The notes beneath the pieces were generated by a model, which did not search any database, was not told the DNA's origin, and saw only the letters and a list, made by a program, of their open reading frames with translations. A stretch of DNA of 64,000 bases, taken from the NCBI GenBank assembly GCA_963713545.1, contig CAVQME010000002.1:186001-250000 (forward strand). Reading direction: 5' to 3'. Shown one piece after another: positions 48,991 through 57,225 of the stretch. Position 1 is the stretch's first letter; each line of letters starts with the position of its first letter. This DNA is from CAVPLM01 sp963713545 (GTDB taxonomy: Bacteria; Actinomycetota; Thermoleophilia; RBG-16-64-13). A program made the translations under genes and the position numbers.

Positions 48991-49839
48991 TCAAACCTCG
49001 TCTCCGCCCAGGAACGATCTGGCCATGGTCTCTTCCTCCGCCATGTACTTGCGGAGATTCTCTATGGAATTCCTTATGAGCCGCGAAACGTGCATCTGGG
49101 ATATCCCGATCCGAGCCGCGATCTCAGTCTGGGTCCTCCCCTCGAAGAACCGCAGATGAAGGATCAGACGTTCGCGGGGATCGAGGCGCCCCATCGCCGG
49201 AGCCAGCACGCGCCTTTGTTCGAAGATCTCATACGCCGCCTCCTCGGTGCCCAGGCAGTCGAGCAGCTCGAGGGACTCGTCCTCCTCATTGGTTCCGCCC
49301 GAGAAGATGGAGACCGAACTGTACGCTCTGCCGCTTTCCAGCGCCTCGACCACTTCCTCCTCGCTCACCCCTGCCGCCGCTGCCAATTCGGCTATGGTCG
49401 GGGAACGGCGCAGCTCCACGGTGAGTTGCTCGACCACCCGGTTCAGACGTACGTTCAGGTCTTGAAGGGCCCGCGGCACCTTGACCGCCCAGCCCTTGTC
49501 GCGGAAGTAGCGCTTTATCTCGCCAAGGATGGTAGGGGTGGCATACGTGGAGAGTTCCACCCCCCTACCGAGATCGAACCGATCGATGGCCTTGATGAGC
49601 CCGATCGAGCCGACTTGGACGAGGTCCTCCACTGGTTGGCCGCGCGAAGCGAAGCGACGGGCGAGGCTCTTGACGAGAGGAAGGTAGCGAGTGATGAGCT
49701 CCTCGCGCGCGAGGACGTCACCATCGTTCCGTACGCGAAGCAAGAGCTCCCGTTCCGAGAGATCCGTCAGTCTCTCCCCGTGGCGGCCTGACCCCATCGG
49801 CGAGCGGCCGTGCCCGTGCCCTGGATTCACCGCCTGCAC
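48991..49839 (-). CDS. SigB/SigF-type sigma factor
   Basis: 282 residues, sigma-70 family group 3 (SigB/SigF/SigG type): region 2 LITRYLPLVKSLARRFASRG, EDLVQVGSIGLIKAIDRFD, STYATPTILGEIKRYFRDKG; region 3 VPRALQDLNVRLNRVVEQL and SPTIAELAAAAG; region 4 LDPRERLILHLRFFEGRTQT and ISQMHVSRL. This type is normally held by an RsbW-like anti-sigma, and such a gene lies directly upstream. GTG 49839 abuts the previous stop; ATG 49797 is an alternative. Not a WhiG/FliA-type factor, so it is not the obvious target of the RsiG-like protein. Confidence 0.88.
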   Translation of the reverse strand: MQAVNPGHGHGRSPMGSGRHGERLTDLSERELLLRVRNDGDVLAREELITRYLPLVKSLARRFASRGQPVEDLVQVGSIGLIKAIDRFDLGRGVELSTYATPTILGEIKRYFRDKGWAVKVPRALQDLNVRLNRVVEQLTVELRRSPTIAELAAAAGVSEEEVVEALESGRAYSSVSIFSGGTNEEDESLELLDCLGTEEAAYEIFEQRRVLAPAMGRLDPRERLILHLRFFEGRTQTEIAARIGISQMHVSRLIRNSIENLRKYMAEEETMARSFLGGDEV

Positions 49840-50244
49840 CTAAGACGCCCGCTTCTCCATCTCGACCGCGAAGGAATCGGCACCGTCGTCCAGGACTCGG
49901 TAATCGTCCAGCAGCGAATCCAGGAGCATGCGCACATCCAAGGGACACCCCGCCTGGGGGCTGAAATGGTCGGTCGTCAGAAGCGCGGCTTTGAGATTCT
50001 GATTGAGAAGACCGGCGAGACGCAGTATCAGCCCGGCGCTGTCGGCGACGATCTCGAGCACCAACTCCCCTTCGTCTTCAGGCTCGTCGGCAAGCAGGGA
50101 CTCAAGCGCGAGTTGGAGGTCGTCGAGCCGGTCGACAGGCAGATCGTGACGCGAAGCGAAGCCTCCGATGAAGACCCGCAGGACCGGCAGCGCAAGAGAG
50201 CCCCGGGCGGTACGTAGGACCGCGATGTCCGTAGAGCCGCTCAA
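49840..50244 (-). CDS. RsbW-like anti-sigma regulatory protein, degenerate
   Basis: 134 residues with the start of a HATPase_c_2 (RsbW/SpoIIAB) fold: VLRVFIGGFASRHDLPVDRL then DDLQLALESLLADEPEDEG and ELVLEIVADSAGLILRLAG. The ATP-binding N box (ExxxNA) and glycine-rich G boxes are not visible, so it probably does not phosphorylate a partner. Directly precedes the sigma factor, so it may bind it. Probable TTG start. RsbW-like identity is moderately sure; kinase activity is unlikely. Confidence 0.65.
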   Translation of the reverse strand: MSGSTDIAVLRTARGSLALPVLRVFIGGFASRHDLPVDRLDDLQLALESLLADEPEDEGELVLEIVADSAGLILRLAGLLNQNLKAALLTTDHFSPQAGCPLDVRMLLDSLLDDYRVLDDGADSFAVEMEKRAS

Positions 50245-50264
50245 ACCTGTCAGGGCCAGCCTCT

Positions 50265-50522
50265 CTATTCGGCCTGCGCGGTGCCCTGCAAGTGATCTAC
50301 GATCTCCGTCTGTTTGGAATGATAAGCGTCGCGGCCCCGCTCAACAGCTTCTTCCGCCCGTCCACGCACATCTGAGAACAAGCGCTGGGCTTCGTCGGGA
50401 ACGTCGAAAAGAGCCTCGGAGAAGCTTTTGCCACTCTCTTGCGACACCCGGTAGGCCAGCAGCAGCGCTCCCCCGATCGCCGCACCGACGGCCAGGATGA
50501 AAAAGGAACGACACACGGCCAT
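50265..50522 (-). CDS. YtxH-like membrane-anchored protein
   Basis: 85 residues: one N-terminal transmembrane helix (FFILAVGAAIGGALLLAYRV) and a charged amphipathic helix (EAQRLFSDVRGRAEEAVERG). This is the YtxH pattern; members are stress-induced in Bacillus, function unknown. Overlaps the DUF948 stop by one base. Confidence 0.7.
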   Translation of the reverse strand: MAVCRSFFILAVGAAIGGALLLAYRVSQESGKSFSEALFDVPDEAQRLFSDVRGRAEEAVERGRDAYHSKQTEIVDHLQGTAQAE

Positions 50523-50896
50523 TAGTCCTCCTTACCTTTTCCGAACAAGAACGTACCTACACCCTCAGACACCCCCGCGGCCACACCAGCCACCTTCTTG
50601 AGCGGTGTGGCCACGCCCTTGTATACGGCAGTGGTGGTGTTCTCGGCAGTCTTGGCGATCACCGCCGCAGAGCCGGTGATCTCGTCGATCTTGCCGAGCT
50701 CGGAATTCACGTTGTCGAGAGTGGTCTCCACTCGAGTCAGCAGGGGCACGATCTCGGTGTTCACGTCGGCCAAGATGCTCGTCGTGCGCTTGAAGGTAGA
50801 AGACAGACGGAAGAGAGCGATGGCAACCCCCGCCCCGAAGGCCAGGAAGAAGACGCCAATGGCGATATACATGAATGCTTGGGCATCCCACTCCAT
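50522..50896 (-). CDS. DUF948-type membrane-anchored protein
   Basis: 124 residues: N-terminal membrane helix (YIAIGVFFLAFGAGVAIALF) then a long amphipathic helix (TSILADVNTEIVPLLTRVET, LDNVNSELGKIDEITGSA), the DUF948 (YtxG) arrangement. DUF948 and YtxH genes pair in SigB regulons of Firmicutes, which fits the SigB-type factor downstream. AAGGAG lies 6 nt before the ATG. Confidence 0.75.
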   Translation of the reverse strand: MEWDAQAFMYIAIGVFFLAFGAGVAIALFRLSSTFKRTTSILADVNTEIVPLLTRVETTLDNVNSELGKIDEITGSAAVIAKTAENTTTAVYKGVATPLKKVAGVAAGVSEGVGTFLFGKGKED

Positions 50897-50930
50897 CGTC
50901 TGCTCCTTTCTTACTGCTATAAACCCCGAA

Positions 50931-50941
50931 ACTATACCATA
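50931..50941 (-). promoter_or_regulatory. possible -10 element of the DUF948-YtxH-sigma operon
   Basis: Overlapping TATGGT and TATAGT hexamers on the minus strand sit 35-45 nt before the DUF948 ATG, in the gap after mnmA. No clear -35 or SigB-type GTTT/GGGTA pair was found. Confidence 0.35.
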
Positions 50942-50960
50942 GGCCCAGCTGCGGTCGACT

Positions 50961-52493
50961 TCATGCCTCCCGGCCTCCGCCGACCCAGCATGCCGTCGAC
51001 CCGATGGTCCCCCCGAACCTCACGGCGTCTCCATCGTACATCACCGCGGTCTGGCCGGGGGCGACTCCGAATGCGGGTTCCTCGAGGACGAGCGAGACCA
51101 GAGTCCGCCGACCCGCGTCTTCGGCCCCCCGTTGATCCTCTCCCAGGTATGATCGGATGGCCGGGCCGGAAGAACGTAACTGGACCGTCCCCGCCTCGCC
51201 GCTGTCGGCACGGTGCCAGACCACATCCTCCACCGCCACGCTTCCCACCGCGCATTCCTCGACCCGGCCCACTTGGACCAAAGCCTTCTCCGCGTCGAGA
51301 GATACAACGTGCAACGGGGAGGGAGCCGCGATGCCAAGGCCCTTGCGCTGCCCGATCGTGTAGTTGTATGTACCGGAGTGGTGGCCGAGGGGACGGCCCT
51401 CCCGGTCCACGATGAGTCCCGGACGCTCCCCCAGGCGCTCGCGGAGGAAGCGTTTGTGATCGTCGTCCGCCACGAAGCAGATCTCCTGACTCTCGGGGAC
51501 CTGATGACCTTCCAGCCCGGCCGCGGCGGCGAGGGCTCGGACTTCTTCCTTGGTCATCTCCCCCAGCGGGAAGATCATCCGGCTCAGCATTTGCGGAGAC
51601 ACTTCGGCCAGGACGTAAGACTGGTCTTTCAGGCGGTCCACTCCGCGCGCGAGGCTCGGCGGATCGCCGCGCATCCGAGCATAATGACCCGTCGCTATCT
51701 GGGAGAACCCGATGGCCCGGGCTATCTCCAACATAAGACCCACCCGTACCCGCGCGTTGCACTTCACACAGGGGTTGGGAGTGCGACCCCGCCCGTACTG
51801 GTCCACGAAGTACTGCACCACCTGTTCGTAGAAGGCATCCGTCGCATCTACCGTCAGATGCGGGACACCAAGGCTATGGGCGATCCTTCGTGCCCGATGA
51901 ACGGCCTCGGGCGAACAACAGGCACGCTCATCCACGGAAAAGGGATCGCTCCAGAACCTCAGGGTGACGCCCACCACCCGGTACCCCTGGTTCTTGAGCA
52001 GCATGGCGGCTGCGGCGCTGTCTACACCCCCACTCATCCCGACCAGCACACCGCCGTCGTCCGGCCGGATTTCCGGCGACGACACACCCACAGACGACCC
52101 CACGGCGCTACCCAAAGCGGAGTGCAGCGCATCCAAGGCGATAGCAGCTGATGCACGCTGCCTGGGGTCGAGCTCGAGGGCTTCGCAGATGGTCTCCTCC
52201 CGCAAAGCGGCGGCCTCGAGCAGCGACCTGCCCTCGACCCGGGCGACCGTCTCACTCGCACAGGCGATCGTCGCCGGGCAGCCGTAAGCCTGGCAGCGAG
52301 CTCCCACCACGTTCCCCTCGTCCAAGGCCAGCTGGATCCGCACCAGAGCCCCGCAGGAGACGCTGCCGGCTTCGCCGGCAGCGTCGATCCTCTGCAGCGG
52401 CACCATGCCTGCGCCGGATCGCAGCCGAGCTGCGATCCGCTCGTTGTTCACAGGCCCGGTGCTACCCGGCTTATGATCGATTCCATCGGCCAC
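50961..52493 (-). CDS. mnmA: NifU/IscU-like domain fused to tRNA 2-thiouridylase MnmA
   Basis: 510 residues. Residues about 43-130 are an IscU/NifU N-terminal-type scaffold: SCGALVRIQLALDEG and ARCQAYGCPATIACASET, with Cys47 and Cys72 at the first two IscU ligand positions; the third (HCSILAED in IscU) is lost (ASAAIALDA), and Cys67 and Cys78 are extra. Residues about 145-510 are MnmA: PP-loop VGMSGGVDSAAAAML, catalytic Cys in TPNPCVKCNARV, and the second Cys in ESQEICFVADD. MnmA thiolates U34 of tRNA-Glu/Gln/Lys. The fused scaffold could pass sulfur or hold an Fe-S cluster. No cysteine desulfurase is nearby. Confidence 0.9.
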   Translation of the reverse strand: MADGIDHKPGSTGPVNNERIAARLRSGAGMVPLQRIDAAGEAGSVSCGALVRIQLALDEGNVVGARCQAYGCPATIACASETVARVEGRSLLEAAALREETICEALELDPRQRASAAIALDALHSALGSAVGSSVGVSSPEIRPDDGGVLVGMSGGVDSAAAAMLLKNQGYRVVGVTLRFWSDPFSVDERACCSPEAVHRARRIAHSLGVPHLTVDATDAFYEQVVQYFVDQYGRGRTPNPCVKCNARVRVGLMLEIARAIGFSQIATGHYARMRGDPPSLARGVDRLKDQSYVLAEVSPQMLSRMIFPLGEMTKEEVRALAAAAGLEGHQVPESQEICFVADDDHKRFLRERLGERPGLIVDREGRPLGHHSGTYNYTIGQRKGLGIAAPSPLHVVSLDAEKALVQVGRVEECAVGSVAVEDVVWHRADSGEAGTVQLRSSGPAIRSYLGEDQRGAEDAGRRTLVSLVLEEPAFGVAPGQTAVMYDGDAVRFGGTIGSTACWVGGGREA

Positions 52494-52566
52494 ACGCGAG
52501 TCCTACACTGCACCGAGGGCCGGAACGATCCGGCCCTCGCTTCGATCACCATGGTCACGAGAAAGG

Positions 52567-53079
52567 TCAGATCTGTCCTAGATTCACCAGGTCCTGGTTG
52601 ATCGTGCCCTCGTCGACGAAGCCGTTCCAAATGCGTCGCACGATACCCAGTCCGTCCACCAGCACTAGTTCCGGAGGATAGTTCACCTTCAGCAACGTGG
52701 AGAGGTCGCCGTACGCAGCGGGCTTACTGTAGTCATAGAGGAGGAACACATATTGGTCAAAATCGGGCTGGAGCGTGCTCAGATTATCCAGGACCTGCAC
52801 GTCATCAGTACTCCCAGGCACGTAGAAGAGGAGCACCACCGGCCGTCCCTGCTCGATGGCCTCGACATACTCGGTCGGAGTGGAGTCGGTGATCTCAAGC
52901 GGTTTCCCGAGTACCTCATTCGCACTTGTCCCCGACCCACCTGCCCTTTCCGTGGTAGTGACCGCCCGCTTGTTAGTGGTGGTGGTCTCCTCATCCCCCC
53001 CACTGCAACCTACCAGAACAACAGCTGCCAAAGCCGCAAGCAGCAAGACGACCGTAAGGTATGTGCCTCGTCTGGACAT
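52567..53079 (-). CDS. thioredoxin-fold lipoprotein without CxxC
   Basis: 170 residues from ATG 53079 (GGGAAGAG upstream). Signal YLTVVLLLAALAAVVLVGC ends in the lipobox LVGC; a Thr-rich spacer (EETTTTNKRAVTTTE) follows, then a domain with thioredoxin-like pattern RPVVLLFYVPGSTDDVQVLD and YPPELVLVDGLGIVRR. The redox CxxC is replaced by PGST, so it is not an oxidoreductase. Function unknown. Lies between aspS and mnmA. Confidence 0.75.
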   Translation of the reverse strand: MSRRGTYLTVVLLLAALAAVVLVGCSGGDEETTTTNKRAVTTTERAGGSGTSANEVLGKPLEITDSTPTEYVEAIEQGRPVVLLFYVPGSTDDVQVLDNLSTLQPDFDQYVFLLYDYSKPAAYGDLSTLLKVNYPPELVLVDGLGIVRRIWNGFVDEGTINQDLVNLGQI

Positions 53080-53393
53080 CTCTTCCCTTCCCAAGAAGAA
53101 TGCTCCACCTTGCCGTGTCTGACAGGCGCTTGAACCTGCCGAAGCAGGTGGGCGACCGCCCCTGAAAGGTAATACGCCGTTCAGGCGAACAAGCCTCCCA
53201 AGCAAAGTGTGTTGGCTCAAGTTTGGGCCAGATCACGCACAAGGTCGAGCACCACGAGGTTAGCACACGGCCCTGGGCCCGGCAATGAGCTAGCGCCACC
53301 TTGACGCCAGGCACTCTGCTACAGATGCCTATCAGAGACGTTGTCGGCAATCCGAGCCCGCGCCTTGAGGGTCGCGAGGCTCATGACGACGGT
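53080..53393. other. leader region between aspS and the lipoprotein gene
   Basis: 314 nt without a supported gene. On the minus strand it contains ACCTGC-TTCG-GCAGGT (about 53138-53153), a perfect six-pair hairpin with a stable UUCG tetraloop, in a GC-rich stretch ahead of the lipoprotein gene. It could be an aspS terminator, a structured 5' UTR or a small RNA; no known riboswitch class was recognised. Confidence 0.35.
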
Positions 53394-55148
53394 TCAGATG
53401 GTCCGGATATGGAGCTCTCGCAGCTGTTCGAGCGCCACTTTCGAGGGAGCCTCGGTGAGCGGGCACGAGCCACTTTGCGTCTTGGGGAAGGCTATGACGT
53501 CCCGGATGGAAGATTCCCCCGCCATCAGCATGACCGCCCGGTCCAGGCCCAACCCGATGCCCCCATGGGGAGGTATGCCATAGGCCATGGCTTCCACCAG
53601 GAAACCGAACTTGACCTTGATCGCGTCTTCGTCGAGCCCCAGCGCCTCGAACACCGCCTCCTGCACGTCGGGGTCGGAGATGCGCAGCGACCCGCTGCCG
53701 AGCTCCACCCCGTTCAACACGAGGTCATACGCGTAGGTGCCCAGCTCAAGGGGTCTCTCTTGCAGATCCGCCAGACTGTGCAGGCGGGGCTTGGTGAAGG
53801 GATGATGCTGAGCCTTGAGCCGCTGTTCCTTCTCGTCGTATTCGAACATGGGGAAATCGAGTATCCAGGAGAAGGCCCACCCTGTCCGCTCGATCGCCAG
53901 CCGGTCGGCCAAAGCCAGCCGCAGAGCACCCAAGCTCGGCTCGACCTGGGACTTGGGTCCGGCAACCAACAGCAGGAGATCACCGGCATGCCCGTCCAGT
54001 GTCCCGACCAGCTCGGTCATCAGGTTGTGGTCCATGAACTTCTGCAGGGGCGAGCGAACGCTCTGCTCCTCGATCCAGACAGGCAGCACCCCGCGGGAGC
54101 CGAACACAGCCGCGTGAGCGGCCAGGTCGTCGACGTCCTTGCGGGAGAAACCAGCGCCGCCCGGAGCCTTGATCCCCCTCACCACTCCACCCGCCGCCAC
54201 GGCATCGGCGAACACCCGGAATCCCACCCGGGACGCGATGTCCGTGACATCAACGATCTCCATGCCGAATCTGAGATCCGGCTTGTCGCTGCCGTAGCGA
54301 GCCATCGCATCCGCGTAGGTGAGCCGAGGGAACGGTCTCTCCAGCTCCACGCCGAGCGTCTCTTTGAATGCAGCGGCGAACATGCCCTCCACGACCGCCT
54401 GGATGTCCTGCTCCTCGATGAAGCTCATCTCCACGTCGATCTGCGTATGCTCCGGTTGGCGGTCGGCGCGCAGATCCTCGTCGCGGAAGGCCCGGGCTAT
54501 CTGGTAGTAGCGCTCGAACCCGGCGATCATGAGTAGCTGCTTGAAGAGCTGAGGCGATTGCGGCAGAGCGTAGAACTCCCCGGGCTGGAGACGGCAGGGC
54601 ACCAGGAAATCCCGGGCCCCCTCGGGTGTGCTCTTGGTGAGGATGGGTGTCTCTACGTCGATGAATCCCTGCTCTCCCAGATAGCGGCGCACAGCCTGTA
54701 CCACCTGGTGACGTATGAGCAGATTGCCATACATCTTGGGCCGGCGCAGGTCGATATAGCGGTACTTCAGCCGCAGGGTCTCGTCGACCTCGAGGTCGTC
54801 CTCGGGGAAGAAAGGCGGGGTCTCAGCCGCGGCCAGGATCTCCAAGCGGTCGACCACGACCTCCACCTCGCCGGTGGCGAGGTGGGGATTGACCCGTTCC
54901 GGTGAACGAGCCACCACGGTCCCGCCGGCCGAGATCACGAACTCGTTTCGGAGCTCACGCGCATGCTCGTGCTCGGCGGCCCTCTGCTCAGCCTCGAAAA
55001 CGAGCTGCAGCACCCCGCTCCGGTCGCGCAGGTCCACGAAGATCAACCCACCGTGGTCTCGATAGCGCTGGACCCAGCCCGCCACTTTCACCCGCCGGCC
55101 CACGGCCTGCGCGGTGACGTTCCCGCACCATTCATCCCTGTATCTCAC
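53394..55148 (-). CDS. aspS: aspartyl-tRNA synthetase (bacterial type)
   Basis: 584 residues: anticodon OB domain (VAGWVQRYRDHGGLIFVDLR), class II core (RYIDLRRPKMYGN, FRDEDLRADRQPEHTQ, HHPFTKP), GAD insertion domain (about 300-410) and motif 3 GGIGLGLDRAVMLMAG. The His in RDHGG is a residue linked in the literature to non-discriminating AspRS (charging tRNA-Asn as well), but the second reported Gly position is not conserved, so specificity is open. Operon hisS-aspS with 23 nt between. Confidence 0.96.
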   Translation of the reverse strand: MRYRDEWCGNVTAQAVGRRVKVAGWVQRYRDHGGLIFVDLRDRSGVLQLVFEAEQRAAEHEHARELRNEFVISAGGTVVARSPERVNPHLATGEVEVVVDRLEILAAAETPPFFPEDDLEVDETLRLKYRYIDLRRPKMYGNLLIRHQVVQAVRRYLGEQGFIDVETPILTKSTPEGARDFLVPCRLQPGEFYALPQSPQLFKQLLMIAGFERYYQIARAFRDEDLRADRQPEHTQIDVEMSFIEEQDIQAVVEGMFAAAFKETLGVELERPFPRLTYADAMARYGSDKPDLRFGMEIVDVTDIASRVGFRVFADAVAAGGVVRGIKAPGGAGFSRKDVDDLAAHAAVFGSRGVLPVWIEEQSVRSPLQKFMDHNLMTELVGTLDGHAGDLLLLVAGPKSQVEPSLGALRLALADRLAIERTGWAFSWILDFPMFEYDEKEQRLKAQHHPFTKPRLHSLADLQERPLELGTYAYDLVLNGVELGSGSLRISDPDVQEAVFEALGLDEDAIKVKFGFLVEAMAYGIPPHGGIGLGLDRAVMLMAGESSIRDVIAFPKTQSGSCPLTEAPSKVALEQLRELHIRTI

Positions 55149-55171
55149 TGCTGGTCCTCTGCTTCCGGGGT

Positions 55172-56467
55172 CTAAAGGTCCGTCTTGTTCGATCCGTCTC
55201 TCTCTGCGTCAGCCGTTACGAGCGCGATCGCGTCCGGTCGCGACAGCGAGCTCTCCTCGCCCGTCGAGAGGTCCCGCACGGTCACCGTCGAGCCGGCCAG
55301 TTCCAGCTCGCCCACGATGAACGCATACCGAGCCCCGCTGCGGCCGGCCTGCTTCATCTGCCCTTTGCCGCTCCGAGTCATATGGTCGAGGTCGGCCGCT
55401 ACCCCCTGTGTCCTGATCACATGCGCCAGAGCGAAGACCTCATCGCGCGCCGCAGGGGTCATCGCCACCAGATAGACCGTGGGTGCAGCCTGTGGGGGCG
55501 GCTCGATACCTGAGCGGGTCAGAGCGAGGACGATGCGCTCCAGCCCGGTCCCGAACCCCACGCCGGGAACAGGCGGCCCCCCTATGGCTTCCACCAGATG
55601 GTCGTAGCGGCCGCCCCCGCCCACACCGGACTGGGCACCCAGGACGGGGGACTGGAATTCGAAGGTGGTTCGCGTGTAGTAATCGAGCCCGCGGACGAGA
55701 GTATGATCCTGGATGAACGAGATGCCCTGCATCTCGAGGCATTCCTGTACCCGCCGGTAGTGCTCCACGCACGCGTAACACAAGTGGTCGGACAGCCGCG
55801 GGGATGCTTCCAATGCCGCCCGGCAGGAGGCGACTTTGCAGTCGAACGTTCGCATGGGGTTGAGAACGGTCCGCTCCCGGCACTCTGCGCACAGATCCTC
55901 AGCCTTCCCCTCCAGGAACGCCCCCAGGGCAGTCGCATAAGGCGGCCGGCACTCGGTGCAGCCCATGGAGTTCAGACGGAGTTCTACGCTGTTCAAGCCC
56001 ACTTCCCGGTAAAGCGCGGTGAGCACGCCGATGACTTCCGCGTCCAACTCCGGCGCCTCAGACCCGAAAGCCTCCACGCCGAGCTGATAGTGCTGGCGAT
56101 ACCGTCCCGACTGAGGGCTTTCGTACCGGAACATGGGAGAGTGGTAGTAGAGCTTTACCGGTTGGGGAAGGGTGTGCATCCCGTGCTCCACGTAGGCCCG
56201 AGCCACCGGAGCCGTCCCCTCAGGCCGCAGGGTCATGCTGCGCCCGCCCAGATCCTCGAACGTGTACATCTCCTTGCGTACGATGTCGGTGGCCTCCCCC
56301 ACGCCCCGCGTGAACAACCGCGTGTACTCAAAAGTGGGCGTGTCTATGCGCCGGTACGCATAGCGTTGGAAGACCCGCTCGGCGCAAGCCACTATCCAGC
56401 GGCGGAGCGGCTGCTGCTCGGGCAGGACGTCGTACGTCCCCTTCGGGGCGCTGATAGGTTCAGCCAT
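55172..56467 (-). CDS. hisS: histidyl-tRNA synthetase
   Basis: Class II synthetase, about 431 residues from ATG 56467. APKGTYDVLPEQQPLRRWI, motif 2 TLRPEGTAPVARAYVEHGM, the His-specific VRGLDYYTRTTFEF and GGGRYDHLVEAIGG, and the C-terminal anticodon domain. The shorter start is chosen because family similarity begins there; it overlaps the MBL gene by 8 nt. An upstream in-frame start would add five residues. Confidence 0.96.
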   Translation of the reverse strand: MAEPISAPKGTYDVLPEQQPLRRWIVACAERVFQRYAYRRIDTPTFEYTRLFTRGVGEATDIVRKEMYTFEDLGGRSMTLRPEGTAPVARAYVEHGMHTLPQPVKLYYHSPMFRYESPQSGRYRQHYQLGVEAFGSEAPELDAEVIGVLTALYREVGLNSVELRLNSMGCTECRPPYATALGAFLEGKAEDLCAECRERTVLNPMRTFDCKVASCRAALEASPRLSDHLCYACVEHYRRVQECLEMQGISFIQDHTLVRGLDYYTRTTFEFQSPVLGAQSGVGGGGRYDHLVEAIGGPPVPGVGFGTGLERIVLALTRSGIEPPPQAAPTVYLVAMTPAARDEVFALAHVIRTQGVAADLDHMTRSGKGQMKQAGRSGARYAFIVGELELAGSTVTVRDLSTGEESSLSRPDAIALVTADAERDGSNKTDL

Positions 56468-57095
56468 CTCTCTTGAGTCCACCGAGGAACGGATTGTGGG
56501 CGAGCTCGGCCCCCAGGGTGGTCGACTGCATATGGCCGGGATGCACCGACGTGGAGTCGGGATAGCGACTCACCAGCTTGGCGACCGAGGCAAGGAGTAC
56601 GGCGAAGTCTCCCCCGGGAAAATCGGTGCGGCCGACCGAGCGATAGAACAGCAGGTCGCCGCAGAAGAGGTGTCCCCCGATCTCGAAGGTGAGGTCACCC
56701 GGCGTGTGGCCGGGGGTAGCGATGATCGTGACGGCCAAGTCCCCCGCCGCCAGCTCGGTGTCCTCGCTGACGATCTCGATCGTCTCAACGTCTGTTGCGG
56801 GAATGGGGTAGCCGGTTGCGCTGCAGCCTTCGGCACCCGCCAGCACAGGAGCAACCGAGGCCGAGCAACACACTCGGGCTCCGGTCGCCGCGGCCAGTCC
56901 GTGGACCCCATCCACATGATCGAAATGCCCGTGGGTGACAAGGATGTATTTCAGCGTCAGTCCTTCACGAGCGACGATGGCCGCAAGGCGGTCAGGCTCT
57001 CCCCCCGGATCGATAGCACATGCCTGCTGAGCGTCGTCCCACACCAGGTAACAGTTCGCTTGAAGCGGCCCCACGGGCGCACATACTATGTTCAT
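56460..57095 (-). CDS. metallo-beta-lactamase fold hydrolase (glyoxalase II-like)
   Basis: 211 residues. Zinc motif VTHGHFDHVDG (HxHxDH), further ligands in TPGHTPGDL, FCGDLLFYRSVGRTDF and HPGHM. The GHTPG/GDLLF.GSxGR pattern is that of the YcbL/glyoxalase II-like subgroup often found beside hisS or rel genes; substrate is likely a thioester but unproven. Confidence 0.88.
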   Translation of the reverse strand: MNIVCAPVGPLQANCYLVWDDAQQACAIDPGGEPDRLAAIVAREGLTLKYILVTHGHFDHVDGVHGLAAATGARVCCSASVAPVLAGAEGCSATGYPIPATDVETIEIVSEDTELAAGDLAVTIIATPGHTPGDLTFEIGGHLFCGDLLFYRSVGRTDFPGGDFAVLLASVAKLVSRYPDSTSVHPGHMQSTTLGAELAHNPFLGGLKRDG

Positions 57096-57183
57096 GGACG
57101 GTCTCTTTCCGAATGTCAGGGCGACGGCCTCGGAGGATCACCGCGGCTTCGGCTCACGGCCGACAATTCTACCAGAGGGCAGA

Positions 57184-57212
57184 GGGCGGGGACTCGGTGC
57201 CCCTCCCGCCCG
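57184..57212 (-). terminator. GC-rich hairpin between rel and MBL genes
   Basis: GGGCGGG and CCCGCCC arms about 10 nt apart lie 15-40 nt past the rel stop. No T tract; low confidence. Confidence 0.3.
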
Positions 57213-57225
57213 CGAGCGGTCAGGA

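Noticed and set aside
53394..55148. AspRS as definitely non-discriminating
   Set aside because: The His in RDHGG fits, but the second reported diagnostic Gly is not conserved and gatCAB is not in view; left open.
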